A stretch of 64,000 nt of DNA from Tethya wilhelma (Eukaryota; Porifera; Demospongiae; Tethyida; Tethyidae). This document shows positions 21,471 to 32,874 of the stretch, piece after piece. The stretch spans positions 1,111,607 through 1,175,606 of the forward strand of contig CAXIPT010000005.1 in assembly GCA_964030475.1 (NCBI GenBank). Direction: 5' to 3'. The position numbers were made by a program, and so were the translations under genes. Position 1 is the first letter of the stretch; each line of letters begins with the position of its first letter. The notes beneath the pieces were generated by a model that was not told the origin of the DNA, searched no databases, and saw only the letters and a program-made list of their open reading frames with translations.

Positions 21471-21589
21471 AAAATCACATGTAGGAGAGCAAAATCGAAT
21501 GAGGAAAAAGGGAAAGGGAAAACCATTATTTTGTGCTCCTGCTAATCAAGTACACAGTTTAGTTTCTTCACTCTGGTTGAACTATGAAT

Positions 21590-21790
21590 AGTGCCTTGTG
21601 TATAGGCTGAAGCCGCTGATCTACCAAACTCATTTCTAGCTCTTGCGCTGAAGATGTAGATCTCCAGCTATAGATCTACAGCTCAGTCAGCTGCCCCACA
21701 ATCAGGCCTTCAACTGTCACAGTGGTAGATTCACCACTTTGATACAATGACTTAGGATCAGCTGGAATGGACACTCTTTTCTGTCAGAAC
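21590..21790 (-). pseudogene. Fused remnant of Reeler first exon and FN3
   Basis: The minus strand reads a piece of the Reeler signal exon (CGSDRKECPFQL-like) fused to FN3 remnants (TVEGLTVGQL, then ARARNEFG-like). A mirrored copy lies at 37985-38220 on the plus strand. No intact frame remains. Confidence 0.6.
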
Positions 21791-21932
21791 CACATTGAAT
21801 ACAAGCATACAGTGTAGTCACTATGATACAAGCAAACATACACATAAGGGGGGGGGACAATAATTATTTACACAATGACTCAATCCCTACTCTCACTGTT
21901 GATTAGCTTGTGGTGAGGAATTAGCTCCAACA

Positions 21933-22834
21933 TTAAATGTCTCCATATATACCATCTCCATGCTCTAGATCAATATTGTTTGCTGAATGCTTAATGTTAG
22001 AAGCTAGATAGTGCCGTTTCAGGAAGATGTATACAATAAATCCAATAATGAAGAACACCAGTGAGAATGTAACAGCAGAAATTGATACAGCCACACCAAT
22101 AGAAATTGCACCAGTGCTTACATTAGAGTGATAACTGGTAGGCATAGTTCCAGCAGTAGTACTAACGCTAATGGTAGGACCTTGTGTGTATATGCTGAAC
22201 ACCCAAACTCATTCTTAGCTCTTGCACCAAACACGTACAGCTGTCCCACAGTCAGGCCTTCAACTGTCACAGTGGCAGATTCACCACTTTGATATGAGGA
22301 GATGGGAAATTCCATAACTAATGAAACTTGACCAGAGTACCTGCATGCCAGTGTTATGTGACAATGAATTGTGCATGCAATGCATATTATATTAAAATCA
22401 TATTTCTTACCAAAATTGAACATCTCCCGAGCCAAAAAACTGAGGTGCTTGCCAAGTAAGATTAACAGATGTTTTGTCTGATCGACTGGTGTGGGTGGCT
22501 GAAGGCTGTTCTGGGTCACAGTTCCATAGTTGCCAGTCACCACTTGCATCGGCAAATTCACCCACAAATGGTGCACTAGAGTCGAATGCTGCAGTAGATT
22601 GCCTACTTTAGATTGCAAACCCTCGGAATGGTTGAGTAGAATCACTAGTGTTCAAACGAACTGAAAAAAAAAGACAAAAATTATTGTGCACAATAGACTT
22701 ATCAAGACATGTATTCATTCACCACACATGTATGTTGAGCCCCACAAATGTACTCTGAAGCGTCAGCTGCAATTGGTTCACCATCCACAGCAACGAGAGT
22801 CAGCTGGAAAGGACACTCTTCGCTGTCGGAACCA
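21933..22834 (-). pseudogene. Reeler/receptor fusion pseudogene
   Basis: The minus strand begins inside the Reeler signal exon (match to the intact gene stops at about 22834), with the exon ending at 22728. The second Reeler exon (22660-22411) carries an in-frame TAA where the intact gene has CAA (GFAI, stop, SRQS). After the exon boundary the sequence switches to receptor-type FN3 (TVEGLTVGQLYVFGARAKNE), with a frameshift near 22195, then a membrane segment (AVSISAVTFSLVFFIIGFIV) and a short tail ending GIYGDI and stop at 21933. The tail stop lies right after the position of TVYEDI in receptor D. So it is a dead fusion of a Reeler gene front and a receptor back. Confidence 0.75.
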
Positions 22835-22985
22835 CTGGGCCAGCGCCTGCTTGTCAGTTCAGTAGTAACCTCAAGTACTCAAAATCATTTCAATAAGTTT
22901 GCCCATAGATATTAGGTTTGCTATAACAGGAGTAGATAATCGGCATGCATTTATCTACTAATAGCATGGTCTTGTAAATGAAGAT

Positions 22986-24838
22986 CCTTCGCCGAGGCTC
23001 AGGCTCGCCCGACGATGTTTCCATCTAACTAGTATAGATAACAAATAGAATGGGTCCCAGGACAGAACCTTGGGGTACTCCTGATGTTACAAGTAGCTTG
23101 TTGGAGTTCGAGCCATTCAAGCAAACATACTGGTAGCATTTGCATAGATAGTGAGTCAACCATCTGAGTATGTATGAGTTGATGCCCAGGGCTTTAAGTT
23201 TAGATAATAAGTTCCTGTGAGGAACGGTGTCGAAGGCTTTTCGATAATCGAAGAATACTGTGCATGTTTCCATTCTTTCCTCAAGGTTCTTGTGCCATTG
23301 GTCGACCACAAGTGCTAGGGCACCGGTAGTAGATTTGCCTTTGCAAAACCCCCATTGGTGAGGAGATATTGGACTGTTTTGCTGCATGTGTTGACTGAGT
23401 AAATATGCTTTGTGTTTTTCCAAAACTTTGCCTAGAATAAATAGTAAGGATATTGGGCGATAGTTTGATGGATTTGAACGGTCTCCATTTTTTGGAATAT
23501 AGGAGTAATACGTGACACTTTCCATTCTTCAGGTAGTTCACCAAGTTGGACGGATATATTAAATATTTTTTGGTGACCAATTCAGTAATACTGAGAGCTG
23601 TGTTCCTGAGCATGAGTGCTGAGATATCATCGTCTCTGTTGGATTTGGTGACATCAAGTGAGATTAGGTGGTTATAGACTTCTTCTTCAGAACATAGAAT
23701 GTTGTCACAAGTGTCTTCAGGTTTGGGTGCTGGGATATCAATTGGATTAAGAGGTACTTGCATAGTGTTAAAGTGACTGGCGAATGTTTGGTTCAACAAA
23801 TTCGCCTTGTCCACAGTGTTGTTCACCTCGTTGTCTGTGCTGTCAATTAGTGTAGGAATAGTTGAACAGGTTTCCGACGTTGCGCTTAGTGCTTTGATCG
23901 ACTTCCAAAAATCTTTAGGACACTTCGGATCCAAATTTGAAAAAAAACTTTGCTTGCTTTGTCTTAGTCTAGAAAAACCTCATTTCGTACAGATTTAAAT
24001 TTAAGAAAGTCATTTGGGTCATTTGATTTTTGTGCTCTTTTAAACAGCCGGTTCCTTTTACGGATTAGCTGAATTATGTCCTTGGTGAGCCATGGGAGAT
24101 TTTTCCGATTTGGTAGCACTGATGTTGGAATGCACTCATTCATGATGTCCAAAAAAGCCCTCTTCCAGTTTGACCATAAAGATTGAACATCCTCTGGGTC
24201 GATAATACAGTCTAAGTCCATGTCCATTAGAAGGTTGTTTGCTCTTTCAAAGTTTGCATGTTTGTACCTCCAAATTTTACGACGTGATAAGGAAGTTTGC
24301 TGGGAAGAGTCAGTACAATGATACAAACATGTAAGCCATAGTGATCTGAGTTCGCAAGTTGAGGGATAATGTTACAAAACTAAAAAAGATTGGTATTAGA
24401 AACATAAACAAGGTCAATGAGACTTGGTTCTGAGTTTGGTGACTTGTGAGTTGGAGATGATACAACCTGAGAGAATACAAAACTATCCATTAGCTCTTTG
24501 ATCTTACTATAAAAATGATCGTTTGGATTCATTACGTTAACATTAAAATCACCTAATAATACAAAATTAGAAAAATAAGAATGGTTAATAGAAAATAAGG
24601 TGTCTGAAAGAGTATCAAAAATAGAAGATGGTGATGAAGGTGGTCTATAAAAAACACCCAAACTCAGGTTTGCTTGCAATGACCTGCTAGATTGTAATGA
24701 GATGACAATTAATTCCAAGTCTGCAGGGCCATGTAAAAGAATATTGAAAGATAGTGAGTTATGGACATAAATTGCTACTCCTCCTCCCTGTCTGTTTCTA
24801 TCGAGCCTAACAATAGAGTAATTTGGAATATGTAGTTC
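22986..24838 (-). mobile_element. Non-LTR retrotransposon family X, copy 2 (endonuclease to RT)
   Basis: The minus strand reads the same endonuclease, linker and RT-start segment as copy 1 and continues into reverse transcriptase: SNYRPISLLFILGKVLEKH, QWGFCKGKSTTGALA, FFDYRKAFDTVPHRNLL, SGVPQGSVLGPILFVIY. It then stops near 23030, before the YxDD box. The 5' end is cut at N 24839 beside a CA microsatellite. The shared stops with copy 1 show that duplication came after inactivation, or that the same reads were placed twice. Confidence 0.8.
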
Positions 24839-24839
24839 N

Positions 24840-24883
<44 letters not shown>

Positions 24884-26149
24884 CATCAAACTTATAATAA
24901 CAGTGAATTAGCTAGGAACATAATAATAATATTATTTTATATGTTGTTATGATTTCAGAAGTCCAGAAGTCTTAGTGCATTAAGCTTGCCATTGCATATC
25001 AATATATAGCATTATATGCGTTTTAGTACCCCAAAGAGGACAACAACTTTCGGAATGCATATGCATGCCCATAGTAGCTGGTTAGGGCATGCAGTTGCAT
25101 TTTAAAGCATGCAGATATGATAGTGAACAAGGATTATGTTTTTATTATTGCAAAAGTCACAAAAGCTGTCACAAATCATTTTCCTTACATTATAGTTGAA
25201 GTGCCCTAATAAGGACAGTAACTTTTCATGTGCCCAATTAGGGCAGTTCCATTTATAGCATAAAAGTGAAACACATGCAGATCCAGGCATGCTATCGTCA
25301 TCTCTCCATGGTGTCACAAAGCCTTGCCCTTATACACAACCATGGTATAGTGCAATTGTATTATGATCACGACTGCATATTATGTATCTATAAAACATGA
25401 CTCAACTCAATCAAATAAGTATAATGATTAGTCTATTATAGTCATACAGCATTGTACCAATTTAAAGTTTGCCAGTGAGTTGCCACCTTCCATTGATTGT
25501 TGTTAGATGGACTGTTTTAAAATTAACATAATATTATAGGCAGCAAAAATCAATATACCTTACCTTCTGATGTTACAGTGATGTAAAGACCACTTCATTA
25601 CATGTACGGTTGCATTTACAATGATAATATACTGTACAGATGACTAGCTTGGCTTGTTATGATTGTTATCATAATCATGTAGATACAACTTGATTGACAG
25701 AGACCAATACCCTATATACTCATCAAGTTTCCTTTTCGACACCAAAGCAATTCCTTTGGATTATAATTATACACTAGCCTCACAAAGAATTTTCCTCACA
25801 TCTATAGCTAGTACGTTGAAGTGCCCTATAGCGAGGTTGCATTTAAAAGCATTATCACTAACTAGCTGTAACCCGTAAGTTTAAGTTGATATTTTACATG
25901 AACTCGTTATTTTAATCGGATTCGACCCATATTGCATCTATTGTAATCTAGCACTTAGTCTAGTTCAAATGTCACAATATAACTTTAGTTACTCAGCACT
26001 GGCTGGACTATAGGATATAAAAAAAGCATGAGAATCTGAAACAGTAGGCAATTGAGCAACAAAATAAAAGCATCAACATGATCATATTATAGGCTTGGTA
26101 GTAATTATAAAGTTGATGCTTGTGGGATAGCAGTGCTCTGTTGTTGCTG
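24840..26149. other. CA microsatellite, then intergenic
   Basis: An AC array at 24840-24881 is followed by about 1.2 kb with no supportable exon. Short words around gaagtgcccta recur near 25198 and 25818, probably old repeat debris. Confidence 0.5.
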
Positions 26150-26950
26150 ATGGCCATGAGGTGCATGGTATTGGTGGCTGTACACCTGTAAGACGAAAGT
26201 TTCTTCCTAGTGTGATGTGCTACAGGGGGACCAAAAGATGTCGGTATTGGTTTCGACTTCAAACCCAGGCACTCCATCTTTACTCTGATACCTAATAGAC
26301 AAACGATTGTCAATGTCCTCATCACCACTCTAAGTAGCTACACCACCAATTTTTAAAATTAACAGCACTACGACTTAACTTCACACCTAACCACTGTAAC
26401 TGTACGACTTGTCACATTGGGCAAAGAAGGGTATTTTCGTACTCTTGACAAAAGACAGAGTATTCATCTTGCTGAGCACACAAATCTATAGGCAATCTCA
26501 GATCAGTTAGGATGACCTCAGGATTCTCACGACAGATAGCTAGAAGATAGTCGGTCTGTCACTGTCCATTGGCTCACCAATCAAGCAGCGGAGGTCCACA
26601 GAAACTTGATCAGTATCAGACTGAGAGGGTAGTGATATGGACTGCTGCCATCATAATTCACAGGCTTAGCATCCGAGGATTGCTGCAGACTAACCCTAAC
26701 TTGAACAGAATGGTGGGCACTATTTCTTGAAGAGTTCTTTACAGCACCAACAGTCTTGCTATTCTTGAGTCTTCGAATTCTGAGCCTTCTTCTCTTAGAT
26801 TTTTATACCTACAGTATTATTGTCCTTCTTGGCCACTACTTCGATATTTGCAGTCATTTTGGGTCAGAACAAAGAGACAGAGAGGCCATTGGCACATGTT
26901 GGCAGTTCAGTTTCTTGGTCAAGTTCCACTGATGACATAAGTTGAGGCTG
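26150..26950 (-). pseudogene. Relic of a DGVPG-motif element ORF
   Basis: The minus strand contains broken frames with YQSKDGVPGFEVET followed by a Trp-Ser-Pro, and upstream KPVNYDGSS. These match the motif DGVPG plus a downstream Trp in the intact frame at 42023-42769 and its KPVNLVDCASVEF. Stops and frameshifts are frequent, so it is a decayed copy of the same element or retrogene family. Confidence 0.45.
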
Positions 26951-27080
26951 CAGACAGTTGGAGTCCTTCCTCTTGTATAGCAACAAGGGTAGACAAAGGG
27001 AAGCCAGTCCTTTGAAGGGGCTTGAGCTGTCCTTCGATCACAACAACTGAGATCAACTCACTAACATCATGTTTGAGTCC

Positions 27081-27434
27081 TTATAGAGGTTTTGCACGGG
27101 GCGTGGTCAAAGACAGGAAGCCGCCATGTTTGAGGGCATTTTGGCAGCTGCCACGTTATTTTCTCCGTATCATATTTTGCTCTGCTGAGCTGAAGCAACG
27201 GTGAATATCTGCTAGTTTTTCAAGATCTTTAACTAAAATAAAGCTTCTCTTTATGCCACCCAACTGTAGATCGAGCACCAAGGTGAGCAAATAAGGCAAA
27301 AAAAACTGCTGCAAAAGTCGCCGTTTTGTACTACTGACATACGGCGCGTGGTCAACTTGCCCTCAAACATGGCGGATTGCCTCCGTTGCTAAGGGATACG
27401 CCCATAGTTTCACTTCCGGTGCATAACCTCTATG
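27081..27434. mobile_element. MITE-like inverted-repeat element
   Basis: Left end tatagaggttttgcac at 27083; right end gtgcataacctctat at about 27419. Further in, gccgccatgtttgagggca (about 27121) is mirrored by tgccctcaaacatggcgg (about 27358). About 350 bp, no coding frame. Confidence 0.65.
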
Positions 27435-27659
27435 GCACGAGCCAGAGCGTGCACAGTGCTATTGCGATCCTGCATACAAACGTCATAGTCAACGTCATGT
27501 ACGTGATGAACACGTAGGTTAATTAGATTTATATTTCCGGTGCCCTAACGTGAGCAAGCCTTAGCTGGACCATTACAGATGTAGCATAATCAGTAGTAAA
27601 AATGAGGAAAAAGAAAAAGGGAATCATCTCCTGCTAATAAAGTACTCAATTTGGTTTCT

Positions 27660-30600
27660 TCATTCTGGTTGAACTGTGAATTGGATAAGAGCAGGATTAC
27701 GGTTCCTCCCACACTGCTCAATGGATGGCACCACCTTCAGACGATGTGGACCAACGGGGAGACCAGAGAACACCTGAGGACTGCTACCTGCAGGTTCATG
27801 CATGTATGATTGTATGAATGCATTACTAATTTCAGATCAAGAATTGACTTACATGGCTGCAGCTCCCCACGGTCTAGACTGCACAGGAATGATTCAAATG
27901 AACCAACAGCTGAGAACTCCACTGTGGCTGTATCTCCACTCACAGATACACCTTCATTGATGAACTGAGTACTGCAGAATCCTTGCTGCTCTGTAAGTTG
28001 AATTGCAATAGAGAAGAGTAATTCGATATGATAGACAACAGCTTACAGTATAGGTGCATCAGCAATGATTCCCCTAGAAATAAAACATGAACAGGGTGCT
28101 TAATGATATTCATTGAATTTTAATCTAATTAGGACTTTAAACCACGCCCAGTTCTTTGATGTTTTCAATTGTGAGCAGGGTGGTCCCAAAGTTGAGCAGG
28201 GTGGGCCACCCTGCTCAATGTATGCTGGGGGAAACACTGGGTGCATGATAGCCACTGTACGTATAATATACCTAGTCTAACTTGTACCCTAATGACTGCC
28301 CTTATGCCGCCCACAGTGGTGGCTACTGCTCGTAGGATGTAAGGACGATTGCTGGAGTCACGAAGAGGAACATTCAAGAATGACACCAAACCAGATGAAC
28401 CTACAACACAGGAAAATATCAATGAAAATCAGCATAAGCAAGAATCTAGTTAATATCTATCTTAAACTCTTACAGTCTTGGTAAGGGAATCCAGTGAGAG
28501 CACACCGAACAGACTGTACAGGGCCACCTATTTCAAGTTCAGCTGTGATATTATTTCCTTCAATACGAGGAGAGTCATTGATGAACCTGAGTACCAGCAT
28601 CTCTGGTTCTGTGGACATAATTCAAAAGAGAAGTCTGTTGCATGGAGATGCATGACATACTGAAAACATACAACCTATGTTCAAAGTTCAACTTGAACCT
28701 ATGTGATTGTTAATGTTACTAGCTATCATACCTGTGAGAACAAAATTCAATGTCAAATTGCCACGAACTTCTTCCACATCAACAGCTTCAATGAAAAGAG
28801 TGAGTTGACCAGCATCAAAATCTTCTGTTGTGACCACAATGTCGCTGATATCACCTAAACAGAAGTTTGGTAAAATACAAATGCTAAATAGCAAACTCAA
28901 TGTGACTCCTTTGCTAAGGGTTGTCTCACAGTTGGGTATCAAGACTCCATCAATGGTGCAAAGAGGTGGTAGAAAGAGAGGCTTGTTTGTTGTACATGTG
29001 ATATCAGTACGTCCAGGTACTCCTTCAACACTGCATTCAATCACTGAAGGCAAAATGAATGCAACGAAGCAATACTCAGTTATGTTCTGGTACCATAACT
29101 CTATCAGCAATGCATTATACATGCTCATTACTTACCAAGAGGTCCTGGGACATTAAAAGATATTGGTCCAAACACAGCAACTTGCCCATCAACTGAATTC
29201 ACAGTAATGTCCAGTGAATGTAGTCCAGGTGAAAATCTTGCAAAATTTACCACATTTTCCAAGGCACCTTTAAACAGGCATGCAGAAATATATTTGGACA
29301 AGAATCCAGAAAAATTACTAAGCAATCTATACATACATTCTTCAACAAGTTCTCCATTGTCATAGTTACAGGTAACTGTATCCACTTCTCCTCCAACCAC
29401 TGTGCATTCCACTGAGAGTGGTCCATTGGGACCAGGTAGTCCAAACGCACAAGTCACAGCAAAATCTGCAAATATATGTTGTATTTGATTTTTATAATCA
29501 AGCTTTATATGAATCCACATTTGGTATAGGTAATTGGTACGTCCTGCGCAGTTACCTGTCAGACAGACAAAGCCACCGGGAGTGTTCATACAAGTAGAAC
29601 CTTCTTCACAGTCATCAGTACCTTCTGCACATTCGTCAACATCTAGTTATAGCAAGAAGATCAGGTTTTAAAACAACATCAGCTACTATAATGAAAGAAA
29701 AAGGTTTACCCAAACACCCAGTTCCACTATCTCTTCCATCTCCAGTGAAACCAGAAGGACAAGTACAAATGAAGCTTCCATCAGTGTTGACACAAGTGGC
29801 ACCATCCTCACAGTCATCAGCCTCTGAAGTGCACTTGTCAATGTCTGTTTAATGTATGAGAGATATTAGTGTTGAAGGACAAAAATTTTAATATGAATTT
29901 TTCATACCTGTACACCCAGTTCCACTCACTCTACCATCTCCAGTAAAACCAGATGGGCATGTACAAGTGAAACCACCGGCAGTGTTGACACAAGTGATAC
30001 CATCGGCACAGTCATCTACCTCTGTAAAACACTCATCAATATCTGTACAGCCAGTTCCACTTGCTCGGCCATCTCCAATGAAACCAGAGGGACAAGTACA
30101 AGTGAAGCTTCCAACTGTATTCTCACAAGTGGCACCACTTGTACAGACATCAACCTCTGAAGTGCACTCATTAATGTCTGTATGATAAAAGTTAATTATT
30201 GCATTTGAACCTCTTTTATTCTCTAACTATTCATAAGTAACTAGGAAGACTGCCTGATGAACAAGTAAGTTATAATTAAGAGCTGAGCTGAGGGTTATTC
30301 AATTCAATAAGGCTATTGGTTTGAATCCAATCAGGAGAAATTTTAATTATTTCCATAATATGGAAAAAAAAAAAGCCTCATACCTGTACACCCGATTCCA
30401 CTTGCTCGGCCATCTCCAACAAAACCAGAGGGACAAGTACAAGTGAAACTTCCATCATTGTTGACACAAGTGGCACCAACAACACAGTCATTAGCCTCTG
30501 AAGTGCACTCGTTAATGTCTGTGTACATGTCATATTTATTGGTCCAAACACCTGAATAATGTAAGTGTCCTTGCTTCACCACAAGCAACACATACCTGTA

Positions 30601-31928
30601 CACCCAATTCCACTTGCTTGGCCATCTCCAACAAAACCAGAGGGACAAGTACAAGTGAAGCTTCCATCAGTGTTGACACAAGTGGCACCATCAACACAGT
30701 CATCAGCCTCTGAAGTGCACTCGTTAATGTCTGTATGAATTAAATAATTACTGCTTATGAATCAATATTAATGTCCAACTATACATAAGCAACTGCCATG
30801 CATGCCTGGTGAACAAGTAAGCTAAGTGCTGAGCCTAAGAGAAAAGGCTGTGAGTTCAAATCTAGCCAAAGGAGATTTTTAAATTATATTTTCAGATGAA
30901 AAAATTCATTATGATGCATACCTGTACAACCAGTTCCACTTGCTTGGCCATCTCCAACAAAACCAGAGGGACAAGTACAAGTGAAGCTTCCATCAGTGTT
31001 GACACAAGTGGCACCATCCACACAGTCATCAGCCTCTGAAGTGCACTCGTCAATATCTGTTTAATGTATGACAGATATTAGTGTTGAAGGACAAAAATTT
31101 TAATATGAATTCTTTTTATACCTGTACACCCAGTTCCACTCACTCTACCATCTCCAGTAAAACCAGATGGGCATGTACAAGTGAAACCACCGGCAGTGTT
31201 GACACAAGTGATACCATCAGCACAGTCATCTACCTCTGTAAAACACTCATCAATGTCTGTACAGCCAGTTCCACTTGCTCGGCCATCTCCAATGAATCCA
31301 GAGGGACAAGTACAAGTGAAGCTTCCAACAGTGTTCTCACATGTGGCACCACTTGTACAGACATCAACCTCTGAAGTGCACTCATTAATGTCTGTATGAT
31401 AAAAGTTAATTATTGCATTTGAACCTCTGTTATTGTCTAACTATTCATAAGTAACTAGCAAGACTGCCTGATGAACAAGTAAGTTATAATTAAGAGCTGA
31501 GCCCAAGGGTTATTCAATTCAATAAGGCAATCCAATCACGAGAAGTTTTAATTAATATTTCCATATGGAAAAAAGCCTCATACCTGTACACCCGATTCCA
31601 CTTGCTCGACCATCTCCAACAAAACCAGAGGGACAAGTACAAGTGAAGCTTCCATCAGTGTTCTCACAAATAGCACCATCAGCACAGTCATGAATGCCTT
31701 CATCACACTCATCAATATCTATTTAATGTATAGTAGTGTGCATCAATAACATGTACTTTCAAATTTCTGTACTGACTCTCCAATTTTTCATACCTATACA
31801 CCCAGTTCCACTTGCTCGGCCATCTCCGACAAAACCAGAGGGACAAGTACAAGTGAAGCTTCCAACAGTGTTGACACAAGTGGCACCATCAACACAGTCA
31901 TGAATGCCTTCATCACACTCATCAATGT
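27660..31928 (-). CDS. EGF-repeat secreted protein E-minus (5' incomplete)
   Basis: Minus-strand exons from 31928 down. EGF exons: 31928-31794, 31718-31584, 31391-31122 (two EGFs), 31056-30922, 30730-30596, 30518-30384, 30177-29908 (two), 29844-29710, 29642-29556 (short). That is 11 EGF units of calcium-binding type (D-I-D/N-E-C, then [19 protein letters not shown]). Four two-exon modules follow: 29465-29337/29267-29136, 29043-28930/28854-28732, 28608-28474/28400-28272, 27990-27853/27787-27660, with TGA at 27660-27662. Each module splits its last Cys codon T|GT. No membrane segment is seen, so it is probably a secreted matrix or adhesion protein. The start and signal peptide were not found upstream of 31928. 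It mirrors E-plus at 32875-35178. Confidence 0.85.
28192..28218. repeat. 27-nt palindrome in an intron insertion
   Basis: ttgagcagggtgg, one G, then ccaccctgctcaa: 13-bp perfect arms. It lies in about 200 bp of extra intron sequence (about 28040-28260) that E-plus lacks between the corresponding exons, so it marks a small insertion specific to this copy. Confidence 0.6.
30800..30875. repeat. Possible tRNA-derived SINE fragment in an intron
   Basis: Contains gtaagctaagtgctgag (A-box-like) and tgtgagttcaaatct (B-box-like) about 30 bases apart. Related, more diverged stretches are at 30240-30340 and 31440-31550. No proper cloverleaf is apparent, so it is not a tRNA gene. Confidence 0.35.
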
Positions 31929-32688
31929 CTGAGTGAACAGAAGAAATTTGGCTGTGGCTTACTACACATACACTTAAATTTGTATTGGTATCTCTTTAAC
32001 ACTTATTATTGTCTTATTTTTATTTATTATTTGTACCTGGGGGTATACAGAATGCTGGATCTGGGCTCTAGATACAAGCAAAAAATGGCAAAATGAAGAT
32101 TTAGTGTGAAGAATCTGAACAGTAGAGTTCTTACTAATACTAATCCACTGCGTTGAATGTGGAAAGTTAGGAAAGTCCGTACAACAGAGAACCTATAACA
32201 TATAAAATGAAACAAACTCACATAAAAATTGTTTGTACAGCATTCCAAGCCAATAATACCGGCTGGCTAGGTAGGGGGAGGCAAAACTATATTGATAATG
32301 TCACATCACATATTGAAAATGAATATTAAATTGATAGAGACAGTCAGCCTCAAACTGCAGACACTATACACACACATCATCATCGTCACACAAATTATGA
32401 ATCACCAGAATGTCACGCTTCCTGTTTCTTCCCCTGGTGCAATCCATGTGAGCGAAACATTAGTCTTGTCCATTCTTCCAGTGTGGGTAGCAGATGGCTG
32501 TAATAAATCATACAAATACTAATTCACACCACTGAATTTGAGTCAAGGGTTGGGTTTTGCCAGACAAAATCTGTAAACAGTACTTAAACACTGTCACAAT
32601 GTATACTTTGATCACTTGTGTGTTGATCTAATTAAGACTGCCAGTTCGTCTCAAACCATAGTCTACACTCAAACTAGTTTTAGTGACA
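31929..32688. other. No gene seen; centre of the E inverted duplication
   Basis: About 760 bp between the two mirrored EGF genes without a recognisable exon. A single N at 32689 follows; beyond it the sequence is the reverse complement of intron sequence near 31400-31570. Confidence 0.5.
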
Positions 32689-32874
32689 NTTTTTTTTTTC
32701 CATATGGAAATTTCTTGTGATTGGATTCAAACAAATAGCCTTATTGAATTGTATAACCCTTGGGCTCAGCTCTTAATTATAACTTACTTGTTCATCAGGC
32801 AGTCTTGCTAGTTACTTATGAATATTTAGACAATAACAGAGGTTCAAATGCAATAATTAACTTTTATCATACAG

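Noticed and set aside
30800..30875. tRNA gene candidate
   Set aside because: A- and B-box-like words are present but the arms do not pair into a cloverleaf; kept only as a possible SINE.
27660..31928. Regularly spaced similar blocks that might suggest a CRISPR array
   Set aside because: The blocks are EGF exons of 135 bp with splice sites, in a eukaryotic gene.
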